From Clostridia bacterium (GTDB lineage: Bacteria; Bacillota; Clostridia; Christensenellales; Aristaeellaceae): a DNA stretch of 56,464 bases. The notes under the pieces are model-generated. The model ran no database searches and was not told where the DNA came from. It saw only the letters and a list, made by a program, of their open reading frames with translations. The DNA is taken from contig JAFXZO010000077.1 in the NCBI GenBank assembly GCA_017541205.1, positions 1 through 56,464 of the forward strand, in the 5' to 3' direction. Numbering within the stretch: the first letter of the stretch is position 1; every line of letters starts with the position of its first letter. Positions 7,855 through 17,304 of this stretch are shown here, one piece after another. The translations under genes and the position numbers were made by a program.

Positions 7855-10470
7855 ATGAAAAAAGAATCCATCCTCCGCCGTCTGATCCCCTGGATCATCG
7901 CCCTGGCGCTGTTGGCCGCGCTGGTGATCTTCGTGGGTATCCCCCTCTATTCCCAGAAGGATGAGCAGACGACGCCGCTGCCCCAGGTGGCGTATTACGA
8001 TGGCGACGGGAAAGCCGTCGTGATGGAAAACGACGCCCTGCTCTTTGAATTGGACGCCTCCACCACCCAATTCAAAATCACCGATAAAGCGAGCGGGCGG
8101 CAATGGCTTTCCATTCCCGAAAACGCCGCGAACGACCCGGTGGCCAAGAGCAGCCAGGCAAACCTCTACGCCCTGCAGTCCACCCTGCTCCTCACCTACA
8201 CCGATAAGGACAAGGGCACCGCGGATATCACCTTCAACAATTTCCAGCGTTCCATCATGAACGGCAACTATGAAATCGGCGAAGTGAAGGACAACACGCT
8301 GGAGATCACCTATTCCATCGGCGATATCAACAAAGTCTATCTGATGCCCTACGCCATCACGGAGGAAAGGTATCAGGCATTCACGGAGAAAATGAAGGAA
8401 GAGCTTGGCCTGTCCAAGTCCAAGATCAACAGCAAGATCGGCAACATCTACATGGTCTATTCTCCGGAATCCCTGGCCGCCAAGCCCGATGCCGAACGCG
8501 AAGCCATCCTGGCGCAGTATCCTTCCGCTGCCGAGCAGGCCATCCGCGTCCTGGACACCAGCAAGAAAGCCGATTACCAAACCATATCGGATTACTTCGT
8601 GCAGGTGGGCTACTCCCAGGAAGATTACGAATTGGATCAGCAGCTGATCGCTTCCGCGTCCGCCACGGAAAAGCCCGTGTTCAACGTGACGGTCCGCTAC
8701 ATCCTGGATGGCAGTGATTTCGTGGTGGAGATCCCCTACGATAAGATCCGCTACCGCGCCAACTTCCCCCTCACCTCCCTGACCGTGCTGCCCATGTTCG
8801 GCGCGGCCGGCACCGCGGACGAAGGGTTCATGTTCATCCCGGAGGGCGGCGGCGCGCTCATCAACCTCAACAACGGCAAGCTCAGCCAGAACAGCTATTA
8901 CGCCAACATGTACGGCTGGGATTACGCCACCTTCCGCAAGGAAGTCATCAGCGAGACCAAGAATACCTTCCCCGTTTTCGGCATGTCCAAGAACGGCGCA
9001 TCCTTCGTGTGCGTGATGGAAGGCGCCAGCTCCTATTCCGGCGTGCAGGCGGATATCAGCATGCGCTACAACAGCTACAACTGGGTCTGCGCCAAGTATA
9101 CCGTGCTCCACGGCGACCAATACAACGTCTCCAACAAGACCGGTACCCTGGTCTACATGTTTGAAAAGCAATTGCCCGGCGACACCATCCGCCAGCGGTA
9201 CCGCTTCATCGACAGCGGCAGCTATGTGGACTTGGCCAAGTCCTACGGCGATTATCTGAAAGCCGCCTATCCGCAGCTTGCGCAGAACGAGATTTCCCCT
9301 GATCTGCCGATCTCGGTGGAAATGATCGGTGCGATCGATAAGCGGATGGTCAAGTTCGGCATGCCCGTCAAATCCGTCGTCGCGACCACCACCTTCTCCC
9401 AGGCGGAAGACATGATCGCCAACATGCTGGGCCAGAACGTCAAAAACCTGAGCGTCCGCTTCAGCGGCTGGGCCAACGGCGGCATCACGCAGAAGGTACT
9501 CACCAGCGTGAAGGTGCTGGGCGAATTGGGCGGGACCAGCGCCATGGAGCATCTGATCCGCTACGCCAAGGACCGCGAGGTGTCCCTCTACTTTGACGGC
9601 ATCTCCTGCTTCGCCTACGACAGCAACCTCTTTAACGGCTTCCTGCCCCAGCGCGACGCCGCCCGCTATACCACCCGCGAGCGCGTGCAGCTCTATCCCT
9701 ACAACATCATCACCTACAAACCCATGGAAGCCTTGGATGATTTCTATCTGGTGCAGCCCGTCTACGCCAAAAAGATGGCGGATAACCTGATCAAGGCCCT
9801 CAAGGACCGGAACGCGTACGGCGTTTCCTTCCGCGATATCGGCAATATCCTGAGCGGCGATTATAACGTGAACGACCTGACCACCCGTGAGCAGGTCAAG
9901 GAGATGAACATCCAGACCTTAAAGGACGCGCAAGCGGCAGGCCAGGCGGTCATGATCAAAGAAGGCTTTGATTATGCCGTTCCATACGCCTCGATCATCA
10001 CGGATATGGACATGCTGGGCATCAGCTATTCTATCATCGACGCTTCCGTGCCCTTCTATCAGATCGCGATCCACGGCTCGGTCAGCTATACCGGCCTGCC
10101 CGTGAACCTGGCCAACGACTGGCGCACCGAATTGCTTCGCTGCGCCGAATACGGGGCCGGGCTCCATTTCACCTTTATGTCGATGGACGCCCGCGTGCTC
10201 CAGGATACCACCCATTCCGGCCTGTACGGCTCTTCCTACGACGCCTGGGACGAAGAAGCCATTCGCCTGATCAACGATTATCAGACAGCGATGGCCGGCC
10301 TTGGCAATCTGGCCATCCAAAACCACGAGATCCTATCTTCCGACGTGACCGCAACCACCTACGAAAACGGCAAGACCGTCTACGTCAATTACGGCACAGC
10401 GGATTTCATCCAGGGCGCTTTGACAGTGCCCGCGCGCAGCTACATCGTGGAAGGGGGTGAAGCGGAATGA
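7855..10470 (+). CDS. DUF5696-type membrane-anchored extracellular protein
   Basis: 871 residues. An N-terminal membrane helix (about 13-32) anchors a large domain that should lie outside the cell. The first part (about 45-330) is beta-rich and begins with phrases such as ELDASTTQFKITDKASGRQW. The second part (about 480-800) alternates strands and helices in a way that suggests a TIM-barrel-like fold (FRDIGNILSGDYN, EGFDYAVPYASIITDMDM), though I cannot confirm this from sequence. It matches my memory of the DUF5696 family found beside sugar ABC transporters. AGGAGGGAGG precedes the ATG, and the stop overlaps the next permease start by 4 nt. Function is unknown; a glycoside-processing or glycan-binding partner of the transporter is plausible. 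Confidence 0.75.
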   Translation: MKKESILRRLIPWIIALALLAALVIFVGIPLYSQKDEQTTPLPQVAYYDGDGKAVVMENDALLFELDASTTQFKITDKASGRQWLSIPENAANDPVAKSSQANLYALQSTLLLTYTDKDKGTADITFNNFQRSIMNGNYEIGEVKDNTLEITYSIGDINKVYLMPYAITEERYQAFTEKMKEELGLSKSKINSKIGNIYMVYSPESLAAKPDAEREAILAQYPSAAEQAIRVLDTSKKADYQTISDYFVQVGYSQEDYELDQQLIASASATEKPVFNVTVRYILDGSDFVVEIPYDKIRYRANFPLTSLTVLPMFGAAGTADEGFMFIPEGGGALINLNNGKLSQNSYYANMYGWDYATFRKEVISETKNTFPVFGMSKNGASFVCVMEGASSYSGVQADISMRYNSYNWVCAKYTVLHGDQYNVSNKTGTLVYMFEKQLPGDTIRQRYRFIDSGSYVDLAKSYGDYLKAAYPQLAQNEISPDLPISVEMIGAIDKRMVKFGMPVKSVVATTTFSQAEDMIANMLGQNVKNLSVRFSGWANGGITQKVLTSVKVLGELGGTSAMEHLIRYAKDREVSLYFDGISCFAYDSNLFNGFLPQRDAARYTTRERVQLYPYNIITYKPMEALDDFYLVQPVYAKKMADNLIKALKDRNAYGVSFRDIGNILSGDYNVNDLTTREQVKEMNIQTLKDAQAAGQAVMIKEGFDYAVPYASIITDMDMLGISYSIIDASVPFYQIAIHGSVSYTGLPVNLANDWRTELLRCAEYGAGLHFTFMSMDARVLQDTTHSGLYGSSYDAWDEEAIRLINDYQTAMAGLGNLAIQNHEILSSDVTATTYENGKTVYVNYGTADFIQGALTVPARSYIVEGGEAE

Positions 10471-11447
10471 GCAAGAAGAAAAAGAACAGCCGCGACAGCT
10501 GGGGCCTCAGGGAATCGATCCTGACGTTCATCCCCGGCAACAGCACCTTCAGCACCATGCGCTCCCGCCAGGCGCGAACGGGCGTCCTGTTCATCCTTCC
10601 GTTCATTTTGGGCTTCGTGTTTTTCATGGTCAGGCCCATGATCACATCCATCATCATGAGCTTGAGCAACGTGACGCTAATCCCCGGCAAAGGATACGAA
10701 ATGACCTTTATGGGGGTGCGGAACTATCAGAACGCGCTGGGGGTTGACCCCAACTACAACCAATACCTGGTGGAAGAAATCAGCCGCATGGGCGTCAACG
10801 GCATCGCGACGCTGGTCATGTCCTTCGTGATCGCGGTCATCCTGAACCAGAATTTCAAGGGCCGCACCCTGGCGCGCGCCATCTTCTTCCTGCCGGTGAT
10901 CCTCTCCTCCGGCGTGCTGGCCGGCATCGAAAAACAGAATGAGTTTTACGATATGATGGCCGGCATGGCGGAATCCGTCGGCAAATCCTCGGGGGTGAAC
11001 ATTTCCGCCGCCCTGAAGGATCTGCTCTCCCTTTCCGGCGTCGCCAACTCCGTCTTCGGCCTGCTGTTTGACATGATCGACGCCATCTACGAAATCGTCA
11101 TGGCCAGCGGCATCCAGATCATCGTGTTCCTCTCCGGCCTGCAGGCCATCTCCCCTTCGCTCTATGAGGCGGCGGACGTGGAGGGCTGCTCCGCGTGGGA
11201 GGCGTTCTGGAAGATCACCTTCCCCATGGTCAGTCCGCTTCTGCTGGTGAATACCATCTACACGATCATCGACTTCTTCATGAAGAACGACAACCGCGTG
11301 ATGGAGCGCATCAACGTGGTCATGTACAGCAACTTCGATTTCGGCATGGCTTCGGCCATGAGCTGGATCTACTTTGGCGTCGCGCTCCTCTTCATCGGTA
11401 TCAGTGCCTTCATCATCAACAGGGGGGTGCATTACTATGAAGACTAA
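10467..11447 (+). CDS. Sugar ABC transporter permease, second pair, subunit 1
   Basis: 326 residues with about six to seven membrane segments. The EAA loop is at about residues 231-257 (YEAADVEGCSAW ... TFPMVSP). Between the second and third helices lies an extra loop of about 50 residues (roughly 160-205), longer than in MalF-like proteins of this size. The start overlaps the DUF5696 stop by 4 nt, so it belongs to the same transcript as the first transporter. It is the first half of a second permease pair, which is unusual within one operon. Confidence 0.9.
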   Translation: MSKKKKNSRDSWGLRESILTFIPGNSTFSTMRSRQARTGVLFILPFILGFVFFMVRPMITSIIMSLSNVTLIPGKGYEMTFMGVRNYQNALGVDPNYNQYLVEEISRMGVNGIATLVMSFVIAVILNQNFKGRTLARAIFFLPVILSSGVLAGIEKQNEFYDMMAGMAESVGKSSGVNISAALKDLLSLSGVANSVFGLLFDMIDAIYEIVMASGIQIIVFLSGLQAISPSLYEAADVEGCSAWEAFWKITFPMVSPLLLVNTIYTIIDFFMKNDNRVMERINVVMYSNFDFGMASAMSWIYFGVALLFIGISAFIINRGVHYYED

Positions 11448-12444
11448 CACAGCCGCGGTGAAGACCGTCGGGAAGAGCAAGCCCGCCGGAAAGCAGGATA
11501 CCGTCTACCTGATCAAATCCAAAACAAAAAAATATGGCATTTCCGTTGCCCGCGCCCTGCTGCTGTTCGGCTTGTGCTTCATGATCATCCAGCCCATGAT
11601 CATCCGCTTCTGCACGAGCCTCATGGTGGAAAGCGATCTGTACGATTCCACCATCGTGCTTCTGCCCCGCAACGTCACGCTGGATAACTACAAAATCGTC
11701 GCCGACCTGACCAACTTCCCCAAATCCATGCTGAATACGCTGTGGACGTCCCTGCTGGTTTCCATCTGCCAGGTGATCGCCTGCACGCTGGTCGGCTACG
11801 GGTTCGCCCGCTATTCCTTCCCGCTCAAAAAGTTCTGGTTCGCCTGCGTGGTGCTGCTCATCATCGTGCCACCCCAGACCATCCAGACTTCCCTCTACGT
11901 GCAGTTCGCGGCGTTCGATTTTCTGGGCATCTTTACCGCGCTGACAGGCGGGCCGCTCAACCTGCGCACATCCATCGTCCCCTATCTCCTCATGAGCCTG
12001 ACCTGTATGGGCTTAAAGGACGGCCTGTACATCTACATGCTCCGACAGTACTTCAGAAACGTGCCCAAGAGCCTGGAGGAAGCCGCCTTCATGGACGGCT
12101 GCGGCACCATGCACACCTTCGCCAAGATCATGCTGCCCGACGCCGTGCCCACCATTGCCAGCTGCTTCCTGTTCTCCTTCGTCTGGCAGTGGACGGATCT
12201 GTTCTACAGCCGCAACTTCCTCTCCAGTTACAGCATCTATTCCGTACAGCTTTCTTCCATCGTTTCCCGCATGAGCCGCTATTTCAACAAAGGCTCCGAC
12301 GCGGCGCAGGTCGTGCCCAACGCGCGCCAGCAGCAGCTCATTTTCGTGGGCGTGCTGATCTGCTCCGTGCCGCTGATCGTTCTTTATTGCTTCACGCAGC
12401 GCACCTTCGTTGAAAGCATTGCGATGAGCGGCTCCAAAGAATAA
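11437..12444 (+). CDS. Sugar ABC transporter permease, second pair, subunit 2
   Basis: 335 residues. I chose the ATG at 11437, which follows AGGGGGG and opens with MKTNTAAV. An in-frame ATG 63 nt upstream has no ribosome binding site and would only add a translation of the previous gene. The EAA loop is at about residues 212-238 (LEEAAFMDGCGT ... IMLPDAVP). The gene overlaps the preceding permease by 11 nt. It is a MalG-type channel subunit and the last gene before the next promoter; I see no strong terminator after it, so read-through into the second binding protein gene is possible. Confidence 0.9.
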   Translation: MKTNTAAVKTVGKSKPAGKQDTVYLIKSKTKKYGISVARALLLFGLCFMIIQPMIIRFCTSLMVESDLYDSTIVLLPRNVTLDNYKIVADLTNFPKSMLNTLWTSLLVSICQVIACTLVGYGFARYSFPLKKFWFACVVLLIIVPPQTIQTSLYVQFAAFDFLGIFTALTGGPLNLRTSIVPYLLMSLTCMGLKDGLYIYMLRQYFRNVPKSLEEAAFMDGCGTMHTFAKIMLPDAVPTIASCFLFSFVWQWTDLFYSRNFLSSYSIYSVQLSSIVSRMSRYFNKGSDAAQVVPNARQQQLIFVGVLICSVPLIVLYCFTQRTFVESIAMSGSKE

Positions 12445-12483
12445 GCTTATGCCGTTTCAAGCGTAAAAATGCACAAAAAGCAC

Positions 12484-12512
12484 TTGCCTTTTCGGGTCAA
12501 TTGGTATATACT
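12484..12512 (+). promoter_or_regulatory. Sigma-A promoter of the second binding-protein gene
   Basis: TTGCCT (12484-12489), a 17-nt spacer and TATACT (12507-12512), 73 nt before the start codon. A separate promoter would allow more binding protein than permease to be made, as is usual for ABC importers. Confidence 0.7.
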
Positions 12513-12585
12513 TTATTTACCTGTTAAGGTACTCGCATCGAACCTGTACGCTGTCAGCGTATGGAAATATGAAGGAGGTAAGATC

Positions 12586-13941
12586 ATGAAGAAACTTGTT
12601 GCTCTGTTGATGGCAGCCATGATGCTCGTGGCGTGCTGTGCCGCTCTGGCTGAGGTTCCCGAAGGCTATCCCGAAATCGTTGAAGGCATCGATTTCGGCG
12701 GCGCGGAAGTGCAGATCCTGGACTACTGGTCCGGCGACGGCGCCCGCAACGATAATCCCACCGAAGAACAGGCTGCTCAGTATGCTTATCGTGACTGGAT
12801 CAACGCAACCTACAACGTGAATGTCCATCAGCTGCAGGGCGGCGACTGGGGCACCTGCGCCGAAGAAATGATTAACTTCACCGGCACCCCCGACGGCAGC
12901 CTGCGCCTGTACATCATCGAGCCCGGCAAGGTCGGCTCCCTGGTTGCCAACGGCATCGCTGCTCCCATCAGCGACAAGTATGTGGACCTGAACGACGAAA
13001 AGTGGAACGCTGCTGAAAAGGATTTCATGACCGTCGGCGGCAAGCTCTACGGCCTCTATTCCGGCTACAGCGAGCCCCGCGGCTGCCTGTATTTCAACAA
13101 GCGCGTTCTGGAAGAAGCCGGTATCGACTGGAGCACCATCTATGATCTCCAGGCCGAAGGCAAATGGACTTGGCAAGCTTTTGAAGCGATGCTCAAGCAG
13201 ATCACCCGCGACACCGACAACGACGGCGTGAACGACATCTACGGCATCCTGGGCTCCGGCGACGATATGTATGTCTGCGCCGTGTTCTCCAATGGCGGCT
13301 GCTTCTTCGATTTCGACGAGAACGGCAACATCTATCCCGCGATGAACTCTGACGAAACCCTGACCGCTCTCACTTGGGGCAAGGAACTCCAGGCCAACTA
13401 CTGGGCTCCCACTCCCGAAGGCGCGAACTGGGATTGGTACAAGGATGCCTGGAAGCAGGGCTACTGCGGCTTCTATATGTATCAGACCTACGGCGGCTTC
13501 AACGACAACTCCGAAATGGCTGACATGGCCGACGAATGGGGCTGCGTTGCGTTCCCCGTGCCCAATGAAGGCGATACCTACATCACCGTTATCAGCGACA
13601 ACATCACCATGATCCCCGCCTGCTACGATGAAGAAACCATCGCCAAGCTGACCTTCATCTATGACCTGTGGAGCAATGCGACCCCCGGTTATGACGACGA
13701 AGACGCCTGGATCGGCAACAAGTACAACTACACCGACGACCGCGCTGTGGACGAGACCTACGCGATGCTGCGTCAGCCCGAACACTGCCGCATCAACAAG
13801 GTGACCTACCTGGGCACCCAGAACGACGTGCTGGGCAGCAGCCTGCTGTGGGCTCTGGGCGGAGCGACCCCCGCTGAACTGATCGAAGCCGGCATGCCCG
13901 CCTGGCAGCAGCTGTGCGATACCTTCAATGCCAACAAATAA
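12586..13941 (+). CDS. Extracellular sugar-binding protein (ABC transporter)
   Basis: 451 residues, the usual length for a family 1 solute-binding protein. I chose the ATG at 12586, which has GGAGG 9 nt upstream and opens directly with a signal peptide (MKKLVALLMAAMML). The signal can be read two ways: a lipobox LVAC with Cys17 as the lipidated residue, or signal peptidase I cleavage after ALA at residue 22. Typical phrases include LYFNKRVLEEAGID and GKWTWQAFEAML. It also has an acidic DTDNDGVNDIYG segment that resembles calcium-binding dockerin-like or thrombospondin-3-like loops (about residues 209-220). It is the probable receptor for the second permease pair. Confidence 0.92.
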   Translation: MKKLVALLMAAMMLVACCAALAEVPEGYPEIVEGIDFGGAEVQILDYWSGDGARNDNPTEEQAAQYAYRDWINATYNVNVHQLQGGDWGTCAEEMINFTGTPDGSLRLYIIEPGKVGSLVANGIAAPISDKYVDLNDEKWNAAEKDFMTVGGKLYGLYSGYSEPRGCLYFNKRVLEEAGIDWSTIYDLQAEGKWTWQAFEAMLKQITRDTDNDGVNDIYGILGSGDDMYVCAVFSNGGCFFDFDENGNIYPAMNSDETLTALTWGKELQANYWAPTPEGANWDWYKDAWKQGYCGFYMYQTYGGFNDNSEMADMADEWGCVAFPVPNEGDTYITVISDNITMIPACYDEETIAKLTFIYDLWSNATPGYDDEDAWIGNKYNYTDDRAVDETYAMLRQPEHCRINKVTYLGTQNDVLGSSLLWALGGATPAELIEAGMPAWQQLCDTFNANK

Positions 13942-13974
13942 GCATTGACCGAATCGATCAAAAACGGATCCTTG

Positions 13975-14001
13975 CCGCCGCGCGAAAGCGCGGCGGTTTT
14001 T
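13975..14001 (+). terminator. Rho-independent terminator after the binding-protein gene
   Basis: A perfect 9-bp stem CCGCCGCGC/GCGCGGCGG with a stable GAAA tetraloop, followed by five T (13997-14001). It separates the transport operon from the xylanase gene. Confidence 0.92.
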
Positions 14002-14021
14002 GCATGCATCCAAAAATGGAA

Positions 14022-14050
14022 TTGAAAAATGCTCGCGGATCATGTACAAT
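14022..14050 (+). promoter_or_regulatory. Sigma-A promoter of the xylanase gene
   Basis: TTGAAA (14022-14027), a 17-nt spacer and TACAAT (14045-14050), 35 nt before the chosen start codon. Confidence 0.75.
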
Positions 14051-14085
14051 AGTGCTTAGCAAATACTGAAAGGATGGATGACGGA

Positions 14086-15633
14086 ATGAAAAAGATCATG
14101 GCTCTGTTCCTCGCCTTTTCGATGCTGCTCTGCTTTGCCGTTCCCGCCATGGCGGAAAGCGAAACGGTCTATGCGTCCGATTTTACGAAGGGGGCGGACG
14201 GCTGGTATGGCCGCGGCGCGATGGTGCAGGCAAAGAATGGGGTCCTCCATACCCAAGGCCGCTCCAGCGATTGGAACTCTCCCGGCAGGGATTTTGCGCT
14301 GATCGAAAACGGCGAATACCACCTCAGTGTCCAGGTCTTTCAGGACACGGTGGAAAGCGCCGCTTTCATGGTCTCCGTCGCGCATTCCAAGGATGGCGCG
14401 GAAACCTACGAAAACCTGGCCCATGGAACCGCCCGCAAGGGCGAATGGGTCACCTTAGAGGGCGATTATAAGGCCGGCAGCTTTGATCGGTTCGTCCTCT
14501 ATGTGGAAACGGCCTCCGGCGCCGGCACGCTGGAATACGACATCAAGGATTTTGTTCTGACCGCTCCGAACGGCCTGCCCGAAGCCAAGGCGACGGAGCC
14601 GCCCATGGTCGTCGAAGCCGTGGACGCTCTTCCCTCCTTAAAAGAGATTTACGCGGACCGCTTTGATTTCGGCCTTGCCATGCCCGCGTTTGCCGTCTAT
14701 AACGCGAAGGCAGTCAGCCTGATTTGCCAGCAGTTTTCCATCCTGACCCCGGAAAACGAACTGAAGCCGGACAGCGTCCTGGATGTTACTGCGAGCAAAA
14801 GGCTCGCAAAAGAGGATGAAACCGCTGCCGCCGTGCATTTCGACGCCGTGAAGCCCCTTCTGGAGTTTGCCAGGAAGAACGGGATCAAGGTGCACGGCCA
14901 TGTGCTGGTCTGGCATAGCCAGACGCCGGAAGCCTTCTTCCATGAGGGGTACGAGGTGAGCAAGCCCTTTGTGACGAGGGAGGTCATGCTGGCCCGGCTG
15001 GAAAACTATATCAAAGGCGTCATGGCGTATATGGACGAAAACTATCCCGGCCTGGTGGTCAGCTGGGACGTGGTGAACGAAGCGATCGACGACGGAACAA
15101 ACGCCCTGCGCCATTCCAACTGGTACAATGTGGTCGGCGAGGATTTTGTTGCCCGCGCCTTTGAGCTTGCGCGCAAATACGCCCCGGAGGGCACCCTGCT
15201 CTATTACAACGATTACAACACCGCCATACCCGGAAAGCTGGCCGGCATCATGAAGCTGCTGAATTCGCTGATCGAAGAAGGCAATATCGACGGGTACGGC
15301 TTCCAGATGCATCACAGCGTCGGCTATCCCGGGATGGAATTGATTTTGGGATGCGTCAGCAAGATCGCCGATCTGGGCCTTCGGCTCCGCGTGAGCGAAT
15401 TGGATATTGGCGTTGACAACAATTCGGAATCCAGCTTCACCAAACAGGCGGATAAATACGCCCGCATCATGAAGCTGCTCATCAAGTATGCCGACCAGGT
15501 GGAGGCCGTGCAGGTTTGGGGCCTGACAGATGCCATGAGCTGGCGCGCCGCCAACTATCCGCTGCTGTTCGACGCCGCCATGAACCCAAAGCCCGCGTTT
15601 TTCGCCGTGGCCGATCCCTCTTCCGTTCAGTAA
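14086..15633 (+). CDS. Secreted GH10 endo-1,4-beta-xylanase with N-terminal carbohydrate-binding module
   Basis: 515 residues. It hydrolyses internal beta-1,4-xylosidic bonds of xylan with retention, outside the cell. I chose the ATG at 14086: AAAGGATGG lies about 9 nt upstream and the protein then opens with a signal peptide ending at AMA-E (about residue 24). A CBM4/9/22-like module (about 26-165) precedes the GH10 barrel (about 180-510). GH10 landmarks are visible: ENELKPD, HGHVLVWHSQTP, the acid/base Glu332 in WDVVNEA, QMHH and the nucleophile Glu438 in RVSELDI. It has its own promoter and terminator. Next to the sugar importers it would supply xylo-oligosaccharides, making xylan the likely substrate theme of the locus. 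Confidence 0.95.
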   Translation: MKKIMALFLAFSMLLCFAVPAMAESETVYASDFTKGADGWYGRGAMVQAKNGVLHTQGRSSDWNSPGRDFALIENGEYHLSVQVFQDTVESAAFMVSVAHSKDGAETYENLAHGTARKGEWVTLEGDYKAGSFDRFVLYVETASGAGTLEYDIKDFVLTAPNGLPEAKATEPPMVVEAVDALPSLKEIYADRFDFGLAMPAFAVYNAKAVSLICQQFSILTPENELKPDSVLDVTASKRLAKEDETAAAVHFDAVKPLLEFARKNGIKVHGHVLVWHSQTPEAFFHEGYEVSKPFVTREVMLARLENYIKGVMAYMDENYPGLVVSWDVVNEAIDDGTNALRHSNWYNVVGEDFVARAFELARKYAPEGTLLYYNDYNTAIPGKLAGIMKLLNSLIEEGNIDGYGFQMHHSVGYPGMELILGCVSKIADLGLRLRVSELDIGVDNNSESSFTKQADKYARIMKLLIKYADQVEAVQVWGLTDAMSWRAANYPLLFDAAMNPKPAFFAVADPSSVQ

Positions 15634-15649
15634 TCATTTCCATATGATC

Positions 15650-15677
15650 AGCGCCGCCGCTCGGCGGCGCTGTTTTT
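15650..15677 (+). terminator. Rho-independent terminator after the xylanase gene
   Basis: Stem AGCGCCGCC/GGCGGCGCT closed by a GCTC loop and followed by G and five T (15673-15677). Confidence 0.9.
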
Positions 15678-15709
15678 GTCACTTTTTTGCTTTTTTGCGA
15701 AGAAAGCCC

Positions 15710-15738
15710 TTGCCCGCGTCCCGGGAAAATGATATGAT
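15710..15738 (+). promoter_or_regulatory. Sigma-A promoter of the lipase-like / phosphate symporter operon
   Basis: TTGCCC (15710-15715), a 17-nt spacer and TATGAT (15733-15738), 36 nt before the start codon. Confidence 0.65.
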
Positions 15739-15774
15739 AATATAGGTTAGGACTTCTAAAGGAGCTTTTGTTTC

Positions 15775-17304
15775 ATGACGACGACCGGGCGATATACTGG
15801 GTGCGATTTATGCAGCGCAGAGATCATGGCCATGCCCTGGGTGGACTGCGGCGGGCAGCTTCGGCCCCAGTTTTCACGGGATGCGGCGCTGCTTTCGCTG
15901 GAGCTGGCCGCGACCTCCTACAATCTTGAAATGGAGGCCTGGAGAAACGCCGGATGGCATGATATATCGTATCAGGTGGATAATACCCTCCTGACCGGGA
16001 CGCAGGTGAACCCCGCTTCCGGCCACGGGCTGACCAACATGATCGGCGATTACCTGGCTTACCTGGCCCAGTCCAGGCTCAAACGCGCCAACCCGATCAG
16101 CCAGCTTCGCGGCGCTCTGCGCCAAAAAGAAGGCAGCGATACCTGCAAGGCCATTGTGATGATCCACGCCTTGTCCGGCGGGCGGTATGTGGTTGCGATC
16201 GGGTTCATGGGCACAGGCAAAAGGATCTACGATTGGTTCTCCAATTTCCGCCTCAGCGCGGATGAGGGCATGCACGCCGGATTCCTGCAATTGACGAAAC
16301 GCTTTGAAATGAACCTTGACGCGATCTGCTTTCCGGAAACGGCGAAGGAACTGGGCCTGGAGCAATTGACGCTGCGCGGCATCCTGGATGAGTGCCACAG
16401 GCCCGGCAGCCGTTTCAGGATCTGGATGGCTGGCCACAGCCAGGGCGGCGCGGTGATGCAGCTGTTCGCTTATCGGGAGGTCATGCGCGGTTTCCTTCGG
16501 CAGAACATGATCGGCTACGGCTTTGCTTCCCCAAGCGCCGTGTACGATCCTCCCTGCTGCGATATCGCGTCTTTCCCGCTTTATCACATCATCAACGCGG
16601 ACGACATATTCCCGCGGATGGGCGCGGCGCTGCATCTTGGCCGCTGCCGGGTTTTCACGCCGGACGACAGCATGCGTTCCCTGTGCTACCGCGCCTGCTG
16701 GCAGGATGGCCTGTTCCGCGAAATGCTGCAATTGACCCGCCGGGTGTGCAGCAGCGCGGACGCGTTTCTGTTTACGCTGAGCTTTCTGCTCGCGCTCAAA
16801 GACCTGCCCGAAGAGGAAGCGATGAATGCGCTGAACAGCCTCCTTGGCAATCTGATGCCGGATGTGATCCTTGGCGCGATCGGCAGCCGGCGGGAAAACC
16901 TGCTGCAGGGGCTGATCGGCAGGGTCAGACGGGGCTATGCCCGATTGCCCGGAAGCCAGGATGCGCCGGAAGCGTTCCTGTTGCCGCTTCGCAATAGAAT
17001 GGCGGGAATCATTTCGCAGTATGGCGCAAAGGCGTTCACCAAGGCCTTTCTTTCCGCCCTGGGCCAGCCGCACAAGCTGCACGGCGATCCCATCGGCCCA
17101 AATGAAGCGTGGCTCTCCTCCTACCAATATATCACCCTTTGCTGCTTCCCCGAGCTCAAGCAAAAAATCTGGTGTGAGCCGGCGATCCGCATGCACTGCC
17201 ATCCTGTCCGCACGTCCCGCGCCATCCAAGCCGGCCGCTTTGCCACCCTGAGCAAAGAAAAAACCATGCGGGCCGCACGGCCTGCCAGCAGGAGGATTTC
17301 ATGA
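15775..17304 (+). CDS. Class 3 lipase-like alpha/beta hydrolase, cytoplasmic
   Basis: 509 residues. The nucleophile elbow AGHSQGG places the catalytic serine at residue 222, and NADDIFPRMG after it supplies the likely catalytic aspartate region. The overall plan (YNLEMEAWRNAGW at about 45-57, then GRYVVAIGFMGTG before the elbow) fits the lipase class 3 superfamily. It has no signal peptide, so it should act inside the cell, perhaps on membrane lipid. The C-terminal 200 residues are not recognisable to me. AAAGGAG lies 10 nt before the ATG. Its stop overlaps the start of the phosphate symporter gene by 4 nt, so the two are co-translated. The substrate is unknown; a tie between lipid turnover and phosphate uptake is speculative. 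Confidence 0.75.
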   Translation: MTTTGRYTGCDLCSAEIMAMPWVDCGGQLRPQFSRDAALLSLELAATSYNLEMEAWRNAGWHDISYQVDNTLLTGTQVNPASGHGLTNMIGDYLAYLAQSRLKRANPISQLRGALRQKEGSDTCKAIVMIHALSGGRYVVAIGFMGTGKRIYDWFSNFRLSADEGMHAGFLQLTKRFEMNLDAICFPETAKELGLEQLTLRGILDECHRPGSRFRIWMAGHSQGGAVMQLFAYREVMRGFLRQNMIGYGFASPSAVYDPPCCDIASFPLYHIINADDIFPRMGAALHLGRCRVFTPDDSMRSLCYRACWQDGLFREMLQLTRRVCSSADAFLFTLSFLLALKDLPEEEAMNALNSLLGNLMPDVILGAIGSRRENLLQGLIGRVRRGYARLPGSQDAPEAFLLPLRNRMAGIISQYGAKAFTKAFLSALGQPHKLHGDPIGPNEAWLSSYQYITLCCFPELKQKIWCEPAIRMHCHPVRTSRAIQAGRFATLSKEKTMRAARPASRRIS

